Shown here one piece after another: positions 39,401 through 50,700 of a DNA stretch of 64,000 bases. The notes below the pieces were generated by a model that saw nothing but the letters and a program-made list of their open reading frames with translations, was not told the DNA's origin and did not search any database. The translations under genes were made by a program, and so were the position numbers. This DNA is from Oscarella lobularis. Taxonomy: Eukaryota > Porifera > Homoscleromorpha > Homosclerophorida > Oscarellidae. Each line of letters opens with the position of its first letter. The stretch's first letter is position 1. The stretch lies in NCBI RefSeq assembly GCF_947507565.1, contig NC_089175.1:558001-622000 (forward strand). The letters are read 5' to 3'.

Positions 39401-41394
39401 AGTGGCGTCTTTGTGTGTGTAGGGGAAAGGGCGACTATAATCGACTCGGTCACGGCAACAAAGAACATCATCGTCGTCCGAAGGAAATCGAAGCGCTCAA
39501 GGACAAACACGTCGATTTTCTCGCCGTCGGTTTGATGCACTGTTGCTGCGTGACGAAAAACAACGAACTGTACGCGTGGGGCGACAACGACGAAGGCCAG
39601 CTCGGCGACAATACGACGACGGCGGCGCCGGTGCCGAAACTCGTCACCGCTCTGCTGGGAAAGGGAATCGATCGCGCGGCGTGCGGCTCGGCGCACACCG
39701 TCGCTTGGTCGACGAAACCGTCGTCGACGACGTATGATTTTCCGAAGGAGATTCCGCTCGAGTACAATCACTTGCAGTCGATCAATACTAAAGTATTGAG
39801 AAATAGGTGAGACTGACGAGGGATTATTATTATAAATACGAGCTCTTGCATTTTGTTTTGTTTTTTCGTGTAGGCTCGTGCTACTGAATCATTTTTCGAG
39901 TCTGATTGGCCCGTGCGTCGCAATGTTCACCTTGGAAAAGCGGGATGTCGTCGACGAGGACGAAGACGAAACGCGATCGTCTGCCAACTTTGACGAACTT
40001 CGAACGCTACTCGTATCGTCAGTTAAGGTGAGAAATAATTGATCAATACACCGCCTCTCACGATAAATATTCTAATAGGAATCTCTTTTTAAACGAGTCG
40101 TTCAACATACCATGATTCGTGATCGACAACACGGTCCCATCATCGAAGTGAATCGCATACAAGTGAAGCGTAGCCGCTCGCGTAGCGGATTCGCCGGCGC
40201 CGACGGCAGCAAGTCCGTCTTCGGTCAAATATGCGCGAAAATGGTGACGGCCGGCCCGGAAACGCTCCTCATGTCCCAGCGCGTGTGGAAAGTGAAATTC
40301 GTCGGCGAGAGCGTCGACGATTGCGGCGGCGGCTATTCGGAATCGGTGTCGGAGATGTGCGACGAACTTCAGAACGGCTACACGCCCTTGCTCGTGCCGA
40401 CGCCGAACGGTCGCGAAGAGACGGGCGTCAATCGCGATTGTTTCATTCTGAACCCGGAAGCGTACGCTCCGCAGCACTTGAAAATGTTTCGCTTTCTCGG
40501 AATTCTCTGCGGCATCGGAATTCGCACGGGCCAGCCGATCAGCGTCAATCTCGCGCCGCCCGTCTGGAAGCAGCTCGCCGGCATGAGGCTAACCGTCGGC
40601 GACTTGAGCGAAATCGATAAGGAATACGTTCCCAGTCTCGTCTTCATACGCGACTGCAGCGACGACGAATTGCTCGCCTTGGACTTGGCGTTCGCGACGC
40701 CGAGCGCGTGCGGTCGCGACGTTCAGCTCTCGACGCGCTATCGCAAAGTAACGCCGGAAAATCGGAGCGAATACGTTCAAATGGCGCTTCACTATCGCCT
40801 ACACGAATTCGACGTTCAAGTGAACGCTGTTCGAGAGGGTTTGGCGAAGGTCGTTCCCGTGCCGCTGCTGACTCTCTTCACTGGCGTCGAGCTGGAGACG
40901 ATGGTATGCGGCAATCCGGAGATCAGCGTCGAGAAATTGAAGTCGGTGGCCGCGTATAAGGGCCACTCGCCGAATTCGCCCGTTATCAAGTGGTTTTGGG
41001 AAACGCTCGAGCAATTGACGATGGCTGAACGATCGCTCTTCCTTCGATTTGTCTGGGGTCGTACGAGACTTCCGAGAACGATGTCGGACTATCGAGGAAG
41101 GGACTTCGTCATACAGGTAAGATTAATGTTTGCTCGTGTAATAATCTTATATTTAATTTTGTCTATTTGAAGGTGTTGGATAAGCATCCGCCGGACTATT
41201 TCTTACCAGAAGCCTATACGTGCTTCTTCCTGCTGAAATTGCCTCGATACTCGTGCAGACCTGTGCTGGTCGAAAAGTTGAAGTATGCGATTTATTTCTG
41301 CAAGTCCATCGACACAGATGACTATGCCCGAGTCAATATCACTGGAGACACCGAGTTAGTGGACTCGGACATTGATGACATCGATTCCGATTAG
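24456..41394 (+). CDS. HERC2: Giant E3 ubiquitin ligase HERC2
   Basis: About 48 introns split a protein with the full HERC2 order. N-terminus ([25 protein letters not shown]). First RCC1-like propeller about 26110-27520. Cytochrome-b5-like domain about 28990-29260. MIB/HERC2 domain about 31090-31290 ([16 protein letters not shown]). UBA-like helix bundle about 33330-33450. CPH domain about 33600-33900. ZZ zinc finger about 34230-34360 ([19 protein letters not shown]). DOC/APC10 domain about 34440-34970. Second propeller about 35140-36530. Third propeller about 38440-39720. HECT domain about 40110-41394 with the catalytic Cys codon at 41221-41223 ([14 protein letters not shown]). HERC2 acts in DNA-damage ubiquitin signalling and centrosome control. 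The start at 24456 gives the conserved N-terminus; exon 1 ends at 25102 and exon 2 is 25265-25522. Three introns appear to be GC-AG. It looks complete. Confidence 0.96.
25165..25256. repeat. TTAA/AATT-rich low-complexity tract, HERC2 intron 1
   Basis: Almost pure A/T sequence built from repeated TTAATT and ATTAAA words fills most of the first HERC2 intron (25103-25264), which at 162 bp is about three times the usual intron length here. It looks like simple-sequence expansion; no gene or hairpin RNA was recognised. Confidence 0.7.
31375..31391. repeat. (TA)n microsatellite in HERC2 intron
   Basis: Uninterrupted TA dinucleotides inside a short AT-rich HERC2 intron that begins after 31351. Simple repeat only. 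Confidence 0.9.
37136..37160. repeat. 25-nt poly(C) run at a HERC2 splice acceptor
   Basis: A homopolymer of 25 C residues is followed directly by AAG and the next exon ([17 protein letters not shown]). It therefore occupies the polypyrimidine-tract position of the intron starting at 37088. Length could be affected by sequencing or assembly. Confidence 0.9.
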
Positions 41395-41595
41395 TTCATG
41401 GAATGGTGGGTTTTGATGGCAGACTTTTTATGTGTTTTCGCGTCTCAAGTGAATTGTTAATTAATGAACTGAAAATTTTTGGTCTAAATCGGACAGATGA
41501 GGAGAATTGAATCATCTACATATATTTCAGCAAAAAAATGTCAACAGAAGAAAAAGTAAGATAGAGTTCTAAATTCTAATCAAATGTTCTTCTAA

Positions 41596-42075
41596 TCATT
41601 CGTGCTTGACCGGTAGAGTCGTCTCCTTGGATTCGACAGCTGGCGGAGTATACGGGGCATCAATCGTCAAAAGCCCTTTCTCGCTCAACTTGCTCGCCAT
41701 TTCTTCCAATCCCGTGCCTTCCGGAATAGCGACGATTCGCGTATACTCGCGAAATTGCTCGTAATGATCGGTCTTGTCCTCGTGCTTCGCCTTCACCTCC
41801 AATTTACCGTCCTGCGTGCGAATGCTCACGTTCTCCGGCTTGAATCCGCTCACGTCGAAGCTCCAGCGCACTTTCTTCGTGCCGTCGTCCTCCTCGACAA
41901 CCGTCGGTCGAACGGCATTCTTTTGGAGCATCGAGTGAGCGGCGGGACGGCTACAGTGTCGCTGGAGCCCGTTCAACTGGCGCTCGATGCTGTCGAACGT
42001 CGAGAGTAGGCTGCTCGGTCGAAAACTGGTCGTCAGCCAAGGATCGTTCCAATCGAAGACGCTGATAAGTGCCAT
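41596..42075 (-). CDS. Small heat-shock protein (alpha-crystallin family)
   Basis: Intronless, 159 residues. The N-terminal region starts MALISVFDWNDPW. The alpha-crystallin domain (about residues 58-140) reads VRWSFDVSGFKPENVSIRT, then GKLEVKAKHED, then a FREYTR strand and the terminal strand motif KLSEKGLLTIDAP. The C-terminal tail ends LPVKHE and lacks a clear I-x-I motif. Members are ATP-independent holdase chaperones forming oligomers in the cytosol. The upstream region carries a textbook heat-shock promoter: trimeric heat-shock element, TATA-like sequence and correct spacing. It converges with HERC2 (201 bp between stops). Lack of introns is common for this family. The ATG at 42073-42075 is the only sensible start. 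Confidence 0.95.
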   Translation of the reverse strand: MALISVFDWNDPWLTTSFRPSSLLSTFDSIERQLNGLQRHCSRPAAHSMLQKNAVRPTVVEEDDGTKKVRWSFDVSGFKPENVSIRTQDGKLEVKAKHEDKTDHYEQFREYTRIVAIPEGTGLEEMASKLSEKGLLTIDAPYTPPAVESKETTLPVKHE

Positions 42076-42156
42076 ATCGTCGAGTTTCAGATTTCTTTGC
42101 GCAGATCTCTTCTGAGGATTTGCTCAGCTTGACTGAATTGTCGATTGCGACGGGCC

Positions 42157-42165
42157 ATATATATA
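42157..42165 (-). promoter_or_regulatory. TATA-like box of the small heat-shock gene
   Basis: On the minus strand this reads TATATATAT, about 82 nt upstream of the start codon and about 70 bp downstream of the nearest heat-shock element. The spacing fits a heat-inducible core promoter. Confidence 0.65.
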
Positions 42166-42224
42166 CTGCAGCGTACCAACGTTCTTACGTCGCCGAGTTC
42201 TTACACTGGTACGAGTCGGAAGGC

Positions 42225-42315
42225 AGTCGAATGTTCTCGAAGCTTCTACGTTGTCGCACGTGCGTCACGGTAGTCGAATGTTCTCGAAGCTTGTACGTTG
42301 TCGCACGTGCGTCAC
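42225..42315. promoter_or_regulatory. 47 bp tandem duplication carrying heat-shock elements and E-boxes
   Basis: Two near-identical copies (42225-42271 and 42272-about 42315). Copy 1 contains a perfect trimeric heat-shock element, TTCTCGAAGCTTC (42234-42246). Copy 2 has TTCTCGAAGCTTG (42281-42293), with the last unit weakened by one base. Each copy also has a CACGTG palindrome (42257-42262 and 42304-42309). HSF is known to bind inverted GAA repeats of this form; that it drives this gene is inferred from position. Confidence 0.85.
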
Positions 42316-42853
42316 GCGACCTCCTATACCCAGCACTACGGAAAAGCCTTTCAAACGAGAATTCCACTCATGCACATGTTTTGGGGGGTTTAAAGTTGAA
42401 CGTCGAGGTATGTCTAATACTAATTGATTCATAGCATTCCCCAGGGACCGGCAAGTCGCATGCAGGGTTTCTTAGCCAATCATTCTACTATATTTTTGTT
42501 TAGAGCGCAAGACTCGTTCAAGAAGGAAAATCTTCACGCTGCATGCCGGTCTTGGATATATACCGGACTGACGTTGTTCGCCTACTAGCTGTAGTATGGG
42601 TGCAGCCTAAATGAATTCTTGAACCTGCGTGTCTCGCCTCGCCTAACAAGGGCAAGCATGCTGGAATGCTTCCATGAAGAGTCTTTGCACGTTCTTTTGT
42701 CACTTCAGTCTTGCTTTGGTGCTCGTCCCAACGAAGTCCGCCCGCATATACTCATTTCGCGTTGGTTTGATCTTTTCCTTCATTTACATGCATTCAGGTT
42801 TTGGACTTACTGCGACTCGTGTAGGTCTCTATCTAAGAGTTTCTTTAGCTGTG

Positions 42854-45800
42854 ATGGTTTTCCTTCTTTGTGCTATGAGTACGAGCACGTCCCGGTCCGC
42901 AACAGCACCGCCACTCGGTAAAAAGTAACACTTTTCTGGTCAAGTCTAGGGCACATGGTTTATGTAGATTTTGACGTACATCTATCTGGGTCATCTTACG
43001 GCGGTTCTCTGGAAATTTTTGATTACAGCGATTTTCGATATAAATCAGTAGTTATCTGTGACAATAGCTGGGATGAAACTGATGCCGCCGTTATATGTAC
43101 AGAACTGTTTGATAATCCTCTCAAAGGCACGGAAAGGAAATGGCTGTATTCTACCGTGTCGCCAAATAGCGTTGCTGTCAAAGATATAGACTGCCCAAAG
43201 GCAGCAAAAAGTCTTTCTGAGTGTCAATTTACTTTGGTTGGCGCTCAGTGCGATAGTTCCCTATATGCGTACGAAGTGAACGTGGAATGCGACCGTGAGA
43301 AAACATACCGTATAGTCCGACATCAAGCATATTATGTATTCTATTTTAGCCCTTATAATGAGACTCTCTGGCGGAAATTCAATCTATGAAGGAACCGTGG
43401 AAGTGTTCAACGCCGGACAGTGGAACCTGTTAACGATTTGTGATAACACGTGGAACAAAAATGATGGGACCGTTGTGTGCGAAAATATCTTTGGCTTTCC
43501 TCTCAAAAACACCGCCACAAAAGCCTATAGCTCCTCCTCAAACAGGCATACGTTGTCCATTGCAAACGTTCGCTGCAGTGGTGCAGAAAAATCAGTTCTA
43601 AACTGCACGTATGACGACGACGCATGTTCTAGCAGTTGGAATTTGCTGGAAGCAAGAGTTGAATGCTACGGTAAAATTCGCCATGCACTCACCTTGACCT
43701 AGAGAATTAAATCGGTTTGTATATACACAGGCAGTACCTTACGACTTACCGACGGACCGTCTCCTAACGAGGGTCGCGTCGAAATTTACCACGACGGCGA
43801 GTGGGGAACGATTTGCAACGATCAGTGGGAAAGCGACGATGCCGTGGTTGTGTGCGACGTCCTATTTTCGACGGCAGTCAAAGCCACGTCGATATTCGAT
43901 CAAGGAGCTGTAAAGAGAATCTGGCTGGACGAAGTGAAGTGCAAAGGAAATGAGAAGATTTTGGAGAACTGCGTGCAGCACAACGACTGGAACAAAGTCC
44001 ACTGCAATCCTATCAAACTTGCCGGCGTTTCTTGCGAAGGTAAGTCAAGAAAAAAAAGAGATGCTCCTATTTTATAATCATAATTAATTTTGTGTCGTGT
44101 CCTCTTAGACACTAATGTAAGGCTTCGCGACGGAACGTCGCCGACGAATGGGCGTGTAGAAATCTATCACAAAAGACAGTGGGGCGCCGTGTGTAGCCAC
44201 AACTGGAACCTAATTTCAGCAACCATTCTGTGCGATCAGCTTTTCTACACCGATGCGGTTTCAGCGGACGTGCAGGCGTTTGGGCTCGCATCGGGTAAGA
44301 CATGGCTCGACGACGTTGGATGCAACGGCCGGGAAAATAGCCTTGACGATTGCGTGACGCACTACGACTGGAGTTCTCCGTGTTACAGTGCCGGAGCAGT
44401 TTGCAGTGGTAAGACCTCTCCCAGATTGCTCTCAAGTGAATTCATTAGCGTCTTCCTATAGATAAGTACGTTCGGCTCGTCGGAGGATCAAAATCGACGG
44501 AGGGTCGCGTTGAAGTCTATCTCAATAGACAATGGAATAGCGTTTGCGAGGACACCTGGAGTCTCGACGATGCAAACGGCGTTTGTGACTATCTATTTTC
44601 CACCGGGGCTATTTCCGCCACGGGACCGGGTTCCTTTGGCGTCTTCAGTGGAAAATCCGGAAACAATAGCGGAATAGCGAGTGTCGCCTGTTTGATTAAG
44701 AACGGAAACAGTCCTCGCGTTTGTCAAGAGAAGGTGAAAGATTCTAGCCAAGCCTGTCAAGGTCAACAAAACGTTGGGGTCAGATGTTACGGTATATGAA
44801 GTTATTATGCGTACAAAAAAAACCAAGGGAGTTTGTTTATAGATGCGGATGTCCGACTTTTGGACGGCCCGTCTCCTAGAGAGGGCCGCGTCGAAATATT
44901 TCACAACAAAACATGGGGAACAATATGTGATAGCGGATGGGATATAGAAGATGCCAACGTGGTTTGCAATCAGCTCTTCTCCGTACCAGCCGTCGAATTC
45001 AAAAGCGGAGCGTACTACGGTTCAGGCACCGGCAAAGTGTGGCTAGAGAACGTCGGATGCAAGAGCTCAGACACAAAGCTGAGCAAGTGTTCTAACAGTG
45101 GATGGGGCACGAGCAGTTGTAGTCACGGCAGAGATGTCGGAGTCGCTTGCTACGGTAAAATTTAAAACGAGATAGATAGATACAGTAGATAGATAGATAG
45201 GAATAATTGGGAGAGGCCTTCGTCTTGTAGGTACGAATATTCGTCTTCAGGGTGGCTCCTCTCCCAGAGAAGGTCGCGTCGAGGTGTATCGTAATAACGC
45301 TTGGTCGTCTGTTTGTGGCGATGCGAGCTTCTCCGGTTGGAACAAGCTGGTTGGAAATGTCATCTGCCAACAACTCTTCTCGACTGAGGCACTGTCCGTC
45401 GATAAGTCCTTTGGTTCCGGTAGTGGCGACATACTCTACCAATCAGAACGCGTTCCATGCACCGGAGCGGAATCGAATTTGGCCGACTGTCCCGTCGAGT
45501 TTCACGGCTTGGACGGTAGTGCGTGTGATCACAGCAAAGACGCTGGGCTGGTTTGCCTACATAGCGGTAGGTTGACCGTTTCTGTAATTGGTTATTTAAT
45601 TAACCTTTTGTCTGTAGGAAATTCAATAAGACTCGTAAATGGTGTCACGCCGAAGGAGGGTCGCGTTGAAATATATCACAACTTAGAATGGGGAACCATC
45701 TCGAAGAAAGGATGGGACGTCCAGGATGCCAACGTCGTTTGTAGACAATTAGGCTACGGTGACGCAGTTAACTGCTGCAGCTCTAAATACGGTCAAGGCT

Positions 45801-47489
45801 CCGGTAAAGTGTGGCTAGAGCAAGTGGACTGCACCGGTTTCGAAGACGATTTGGTGGAGTGTTCTTCACGCGGCTGGGGTACCCACAGTAGCAGTCACGC
45901 AGACGATGTCGGCATAATTTGCACTGGTATGTGCAGAACTGTATGTGTCGCAATGACCGGTTAGAGTTTCGTTTAGGAGCGATTCCCCCGTGCGGGGATC
46001 TTCTGGCGCCCGAGAACGGGGCACTAAGCGGCTTTTCCAACCTGACGGGTGAAACGGCTTTCTTTTCTTGCAACCAGGGCTACTCGATCGTTGGATCTGC
46101 TTCTCGAACGTGCCAAAGGGATGGCAAGTGGTCAGGAATTCAACCGCTATGTCATGGTACAATGTCCCCTTACGATGCCACTATTACATGTAACAGGTAT
46201 TGTCTTGTTAGCTCAATGCCAATCACTAAGTGCTCCACTGTTTGGCGCCGTTGCGATGGATAACACAACCATCGGGGGAACGGCAACGTTTACGTGTTTG
46301 AAGGGATATAACCTACACGGATCTAGCAACAGGGTGTGCCAGAACGACGGAACTTGGAGTGGAACTGAAGCGAGTTGTCAAAGTAAGCTCTACTTAGTAC
46401 GTGCTGCTTACGTAGAAAAATTTGTCGTAGTTGTGGACTGTGGATCTCCTGGTGACCTTGCAAATGGTGTTGTATATGCAGGAAATACTACGTACAATTC
46501 GGCTGCGTTTTTTGTTTGCAATCATGGATATAGTATAAAGGGTCTGTCTACGAGAGTCTGTCTTTCAAGCGACAAGTGGAGTGGCACACCAGCCAATTGT
46601 CTGAGAGGTAAACAATGCATTATTTTTAGAACGCGAATTTTCATTTATTTGCGAATAATTGTTAGCCCAATGCCAATCACTAAGTGCTCCACTGTTTGGC
46701 GCCGTTGCGATGGATAACACAACCATCGGGGGAACGGCAACGTTTACGTGTTTGAAGGGATATAACCTACACGGATCTAGCAACAGGGTGTGCCAGAACG
46801 ACGGAACTTGGAATGGAACCGAAGCGAGTTGTCAAAGTAAGCTCTACTTAGTACGTGCTGCTCATATCGAAAAATTTGTCGTAGTTGTGGACTGTGGATC
46901 TCCTGGTGACCTTGCGAATGGTGTTGTATATGCAGGAAATACTACGTACAATTCGGCTGCGTTTTTTGTTTGCAATCATGGATATAGTATAGAAGGTCTG
47001 TCTACGAGAGTCTGTCTTTCAAGCGGCAAGTGGAGTGGCAAACCAGCCAATTGTCTGAGAGGTAAACGATGCATTATTTTTAAAGGCAAATTTTTATCTA
47101 TTTGCGGTAGAAACGGCTCAGACTGAGCAGCCCGGGCAGCCTGAAGCCGCCTCTGACTGCGAAGAAACAACTATGATACCATACTTTGCGGTCATAGCTG
47201 TCCTGGCAGTTGCAGTTCTGGTACTCAGTGTATTGCTCATCGTATATTGCCGAAAGTACAAGTCAAAGCAATCGTACCATATATACTAAAAAGTGGATTT
47301 TGCAGCAGAAAATAGTTGCTCTTTAGATTTCAACCAGCGAAGGCAGCCCATGAAGTGACAGTGAAAAGCGTGACCAAGGAACAGACGGAAGAATTTAAAA
47401 ATCCTCTGTACGAAAGTCTTCCAGAAGTCCCAGAACGCTACGTGACTCCAAATTCTACCATCAAGCCAGGTACAAGCCACCTTGTGTGA
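42854..47489 (+). CDS. SRCR/CCP type I transmembrane receptor, sponge aggregation-receptor-like
   Basis: Sixteen exons join in frame to about 1269 residues. A short signal-like exon (42854-42917) is followed by eight SRCR domains, one per exon (42968-43294, 43350-43670, 43731-44039, 44109-44408, 44462-44791, 44843-45154, 45231-45566, 45618-45926). Five CCP/sushi domains follow, also one per exon (45977-46156, 46212-46382, 46431-46607, 46666-46836, 46885-47061), then a TM exon (47111-47273; IPYFAVIAVLAVAVLVLSVL, then Arg/Lys) and a cytoplasmic exon (47327-47489). SRCR cores read EGRVEIYHxxxWGTIC. All ectodomain exons are multiples of three in phase 1. The tail has FKNPLYESL, an NPxY-type endocytic/PTB signal. 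SRCR plus CCP plus TM is the layout described for a Geodia aggregation receptor. The start is uncertain (42674 possible) and a further 3' exon after 47469 is possible. Confidence 0.88.
46207..47114 (+). repeat. 454 bp tandem duplication of a CCP-pair cassette
   Basis: Sequence 46207-46660 is repeated at 46661-about 47114. It covers two CCP exons plus their introns. By eye I count about a dozen substitutions over the first 400 bp (about 97% identity), and even the 48 bp intron between the exons is conserved. Similarity fades after about 47080. It added CCP domains 4 and 5 to the receptor. Confidence 0.92.
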
Positions 47490-47580
47490 TTTTGACTGTT
47501 GCCTCCGTATGCTAAATTGCTGAACGACTGACTGACTATTGTTACACTATGTTTAGAAAATCTACACTGTTTGTTACAGC

Positions 47581-47588
47581 TGACGTCA
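47581..47588. promoter_or_regulatory. Palindromic CRE-like site upstream of INTU
   Basis: Perfect TGACGTCA, with a CACGTGACGTG cluster at 47631-47641, about 65-125 bp upstream of the proposed INTU start. TGACGTCA is the known CREB/ATF site; its use here is inferred. Confidence 0.4.
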
Positions 47589-47599
47589 ACGCTCACTAA

Positions 47600-47605
47600 A
47601 ATAAA
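47600..47605 (+). terminator. Candidate poly(A) signal of the SRCR/CCP receptor
   Basis: A canonical AATAAA lies 110 bp after the assigned stop and just before the INTU gene, a sensible place for the receptor transcript to end. Confidence 0.5.
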
Positions 47606-47704
47606 ATCAACGTTTTTGAATGTTAAATAGCACGTGACGTGTTTTCGCGCGAGGCAACTCAGGCTGTGGCCGAATCTCAATTCGCATCCGGGGAAAACGA
47701 TCGA

Positions 47705-50700
47705 ATGCTTTCAGCGAGTTCGGGTCTCAGTTCGTCCGACAGCGCTCTTTTCGACCCGCAAGGAGACAAGCCGGACCCGTCGTTTGCAAACCGAGCATCG
47801 CTCGACTTCGATCGTTTCGACGACAGGTAGTCTAGCTAACGCAGGCATTTCGTCGAAACTCAAACCGCGTTCTCCACAGCGAAGCGGACATTCTCGGAGG
47901 AGCGGACACAATCCACCCTCAAGGCGGCGTTTTCTTCATCGAAGAAAGCCGTCGCGCACTGTCGCCCATTCGCAGCGCTTCTCCGGACGGCGTTCCGACG
48001 TCGACGGCGCCGCGAATTCGTCCGTCGAGCGCCGCGGCGGCGTCGACGAGCGAAAAGAAAGAACGCAAGTCGAGATGGAAACGATTGCTTCCTTCGGCGT
48101 TGATGCGACGCGCGGGGAAGAGTCGCAAGACGAAAGGCGACGTCGTCGACGAACGCGTCGGAAAGACGCAGACGATCGTCATTCGAGTTCCGACGGGACG
48201 ACGAATCGATTCGCTCGAGAGCTTGGGCATCGTCGCCGGACGAAGCTTTCGCGGCGAAGAGAAGGGACGATTTCAGGTGAAGCGTCTCGTATCGGACGGT
48301 TTGGCGGAGAAAACGAACGAAATTAGAATCGGTGAGAAACGAAAAACATTAATTAATTAATTAATTAACGATAGCAGAATTTACTCTGCAATCGATTCGC
48401 ACTGTTACCGATTCAAAACGTCACACTTTTGGTGTCGTTTACCTACAGTAGCATACAGTACATAGTCACATAATTAAAAATATTATTACCGCTTTACGTA
48501 GGTGATTATATTCTTGCTCTAAACGGGACATCCGTGACGAAAGACATAATAGATCAAGTGCTGAGAGACAATTCCAATTCCAATGAGGTACGACGAGTTT
48601 TCTCTTTTACAGTAGTTCTTACCAGAATAGTTTCCTTTTCTTAGATTTCTCTCACCGTGTACAGGATGGGAATGAGTCGAACTCGCGTTCGACTTCGTCG
48701 TCACGCCAGCACCGCCACGCCGGCATTGATTCATCTCTTCAACGGGACGCCGTCGGCGAGTTGGAAGATGACGATGAGCGGCATACCGCACTGCGTCATG
48801 TATCTCAAGTTGACCGGCGACGACGATTCCGAGGGAAACGACGGCGCGGAGAAGGACGTATTATACAGTTATCCGGGCGAAGACAGTCACTGGAGATTGT
48901 CGAAAATTCTTCTCAACGTTCGAGGCGCTTTTCTGACTCTCGGTCACATGATGGAGGAAGTGGCCGGCTCGCACGTCGAGAGGTGAGCTGCAAAATTCAA
49001 CGTCAAACACGTCTAGGTATCTCTCTCTATATGTAGTTCAACGGTGTTTGTGAATGATCAACTTGTTCACGTGGGCTATAGGCACTATGGCAGGTGCTTG
49101 CTTCTCTTGGCTTTGCCCGCTCGTACGGTGCACCTTCATTCTCTCGTCGAGTATCTCGATGACGTCTGTAAATTGTTTGCTTTTCTCTACGGCTCTGTGC
49201 CTAGGTAGGTGATATATGCAAGCATTTTTTTTATAATGTGCTATTTTTCTTTTCAGTGCCTTTGAGTCGAGTGGCAATTTCAAGCGACTCGATCACACGT
49301 TCTCTTTGATATTCGAGCGTCTTCTTAGTCCAGGCGAATCAGGTTTTAGCACGCGAATGAACGATACATCACATGGATTACTCAAGCTCTATGTCCAACC
49401 CGACCTCCTGGTAATAAGATTCAGTAGTGCATCCTTAACAATCTCATAGATTTAGTGAGGGTGCACTATAGGTTCCTTTATCTAATAACAGCGTCTGTCT
49501 CTACAGGTCAAAGCCAGTAGCGTATTGAGCGACTTAGAGTCAGATGACCACAGCGAAACAGTAACGCTTTTTTATATTCATTTTTTATGGACTTGCTATT
49601 TCTTCTAGTTTGATGTTCTTGTACTGAGACGAAAGTATCGAATTCGCAGCAGCTGCTTGTTTTACAAGGTGCACTCACCCCGACTTTTTACTCAATCAAT
49701 TGACACCCAGTTTTTCTTTCTTTAGGGTTACCTAGTGGACTCTCACATGACGGACGAGGATCTTTCCGTCGTCGGTATCTATTGCCGCTATCACTGCATT
49801 TTGAGTGCCATGAGAAAGCAAAAATTGGGCCACGTGGTCATCTGGACGAAGGTATTTAGCGGCGAGGAAGAAGCAGCTGGACAGAAATACCTTCTCCTAG
49901 TCGGAATGGTTTGTTATTCAGCACGTTTTACGCGATATTTATGTTCTCTGTGCCCAGGCAAATGCACTTGTCTGTGTTCTTATGGAGACTGGATGGGAAT
50001 TGGAGGAGCTGCCTCCACACGTCGGTCTCGACCCGCTCTACATTGATCTAGCGAGAGAAGTCATCCTAACATTAAATGTACGCGGCCTCTTAGAAGCTCT
50101 AGACATGAGGTGAAGTCAATAGAAATTATCCATAGCGTTGTATGACGTGACGTACGTGTGGAATTCAGATTAACGTCAAGTCGAATCCCAGCCGTAACTC
50201 AGGCAGACGATTTAGTATTGATGTCGTCAGGGTCCTCGTCACTGTCAGGTAAAGCATACGATTTCCCTAGTAAGAATTTGTAGTAGCTTCCACGTTGCGT
50301 TCTAATCAGTAGAGAAAATGTATTAAATTCTTTTGGAACTAATCATTGGGACTCTACGGCGTAAAACTATCTTTTCTTTTTAGTACCTGATTCTGATGAT
50401 CTCGGTCGTCACAAAAGCAGACTGGTTAATAGGAAGTTTGGAAAGCCTGGGACGTCAAGGTAAGAAGAAATTTCAATTTTTTTCTGATCTGAAATGATTG
50501 GCGGCGCGGCGCAGTTTGACGAAGTGTGCCGGTCTTGTTTTCCACTACGTTAACGTGGACACGGTGAGCGGGATTATCGTTGCTCCTACTGAAGCCGTTC
50601 CCGGCCAATTCAGCGGGCCTATTCACGCGGAAGTGGTGAGAAGTTTCCACAAGGCGTGCATAGCCATAAGAAAAGTGCTCAAGAGCCAATCAATCAAGGT

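Larger units (their letters stand above)
42076..42853. other. Divergent intergenic region, small HSP and SRCR receptor
   Basis: About 780 bp, one of the longest gaps in the window. The left part is the heat-shock promoter. The right part (about 42330-42850) contains an open frame from an ATG at 42674 that runs in frame into the first assigned SRCR-receptor exon, so the receptor start could be there. Otherwise I see nothing. Confidence 0.4.

Noticed and set aside
47639-47704. Upstream GTG start for INTU
   Set aside because: Nuclear animal genes rarely use GTG; the first in-frame ATG is 47705, unless a 5' exon exists upstream.
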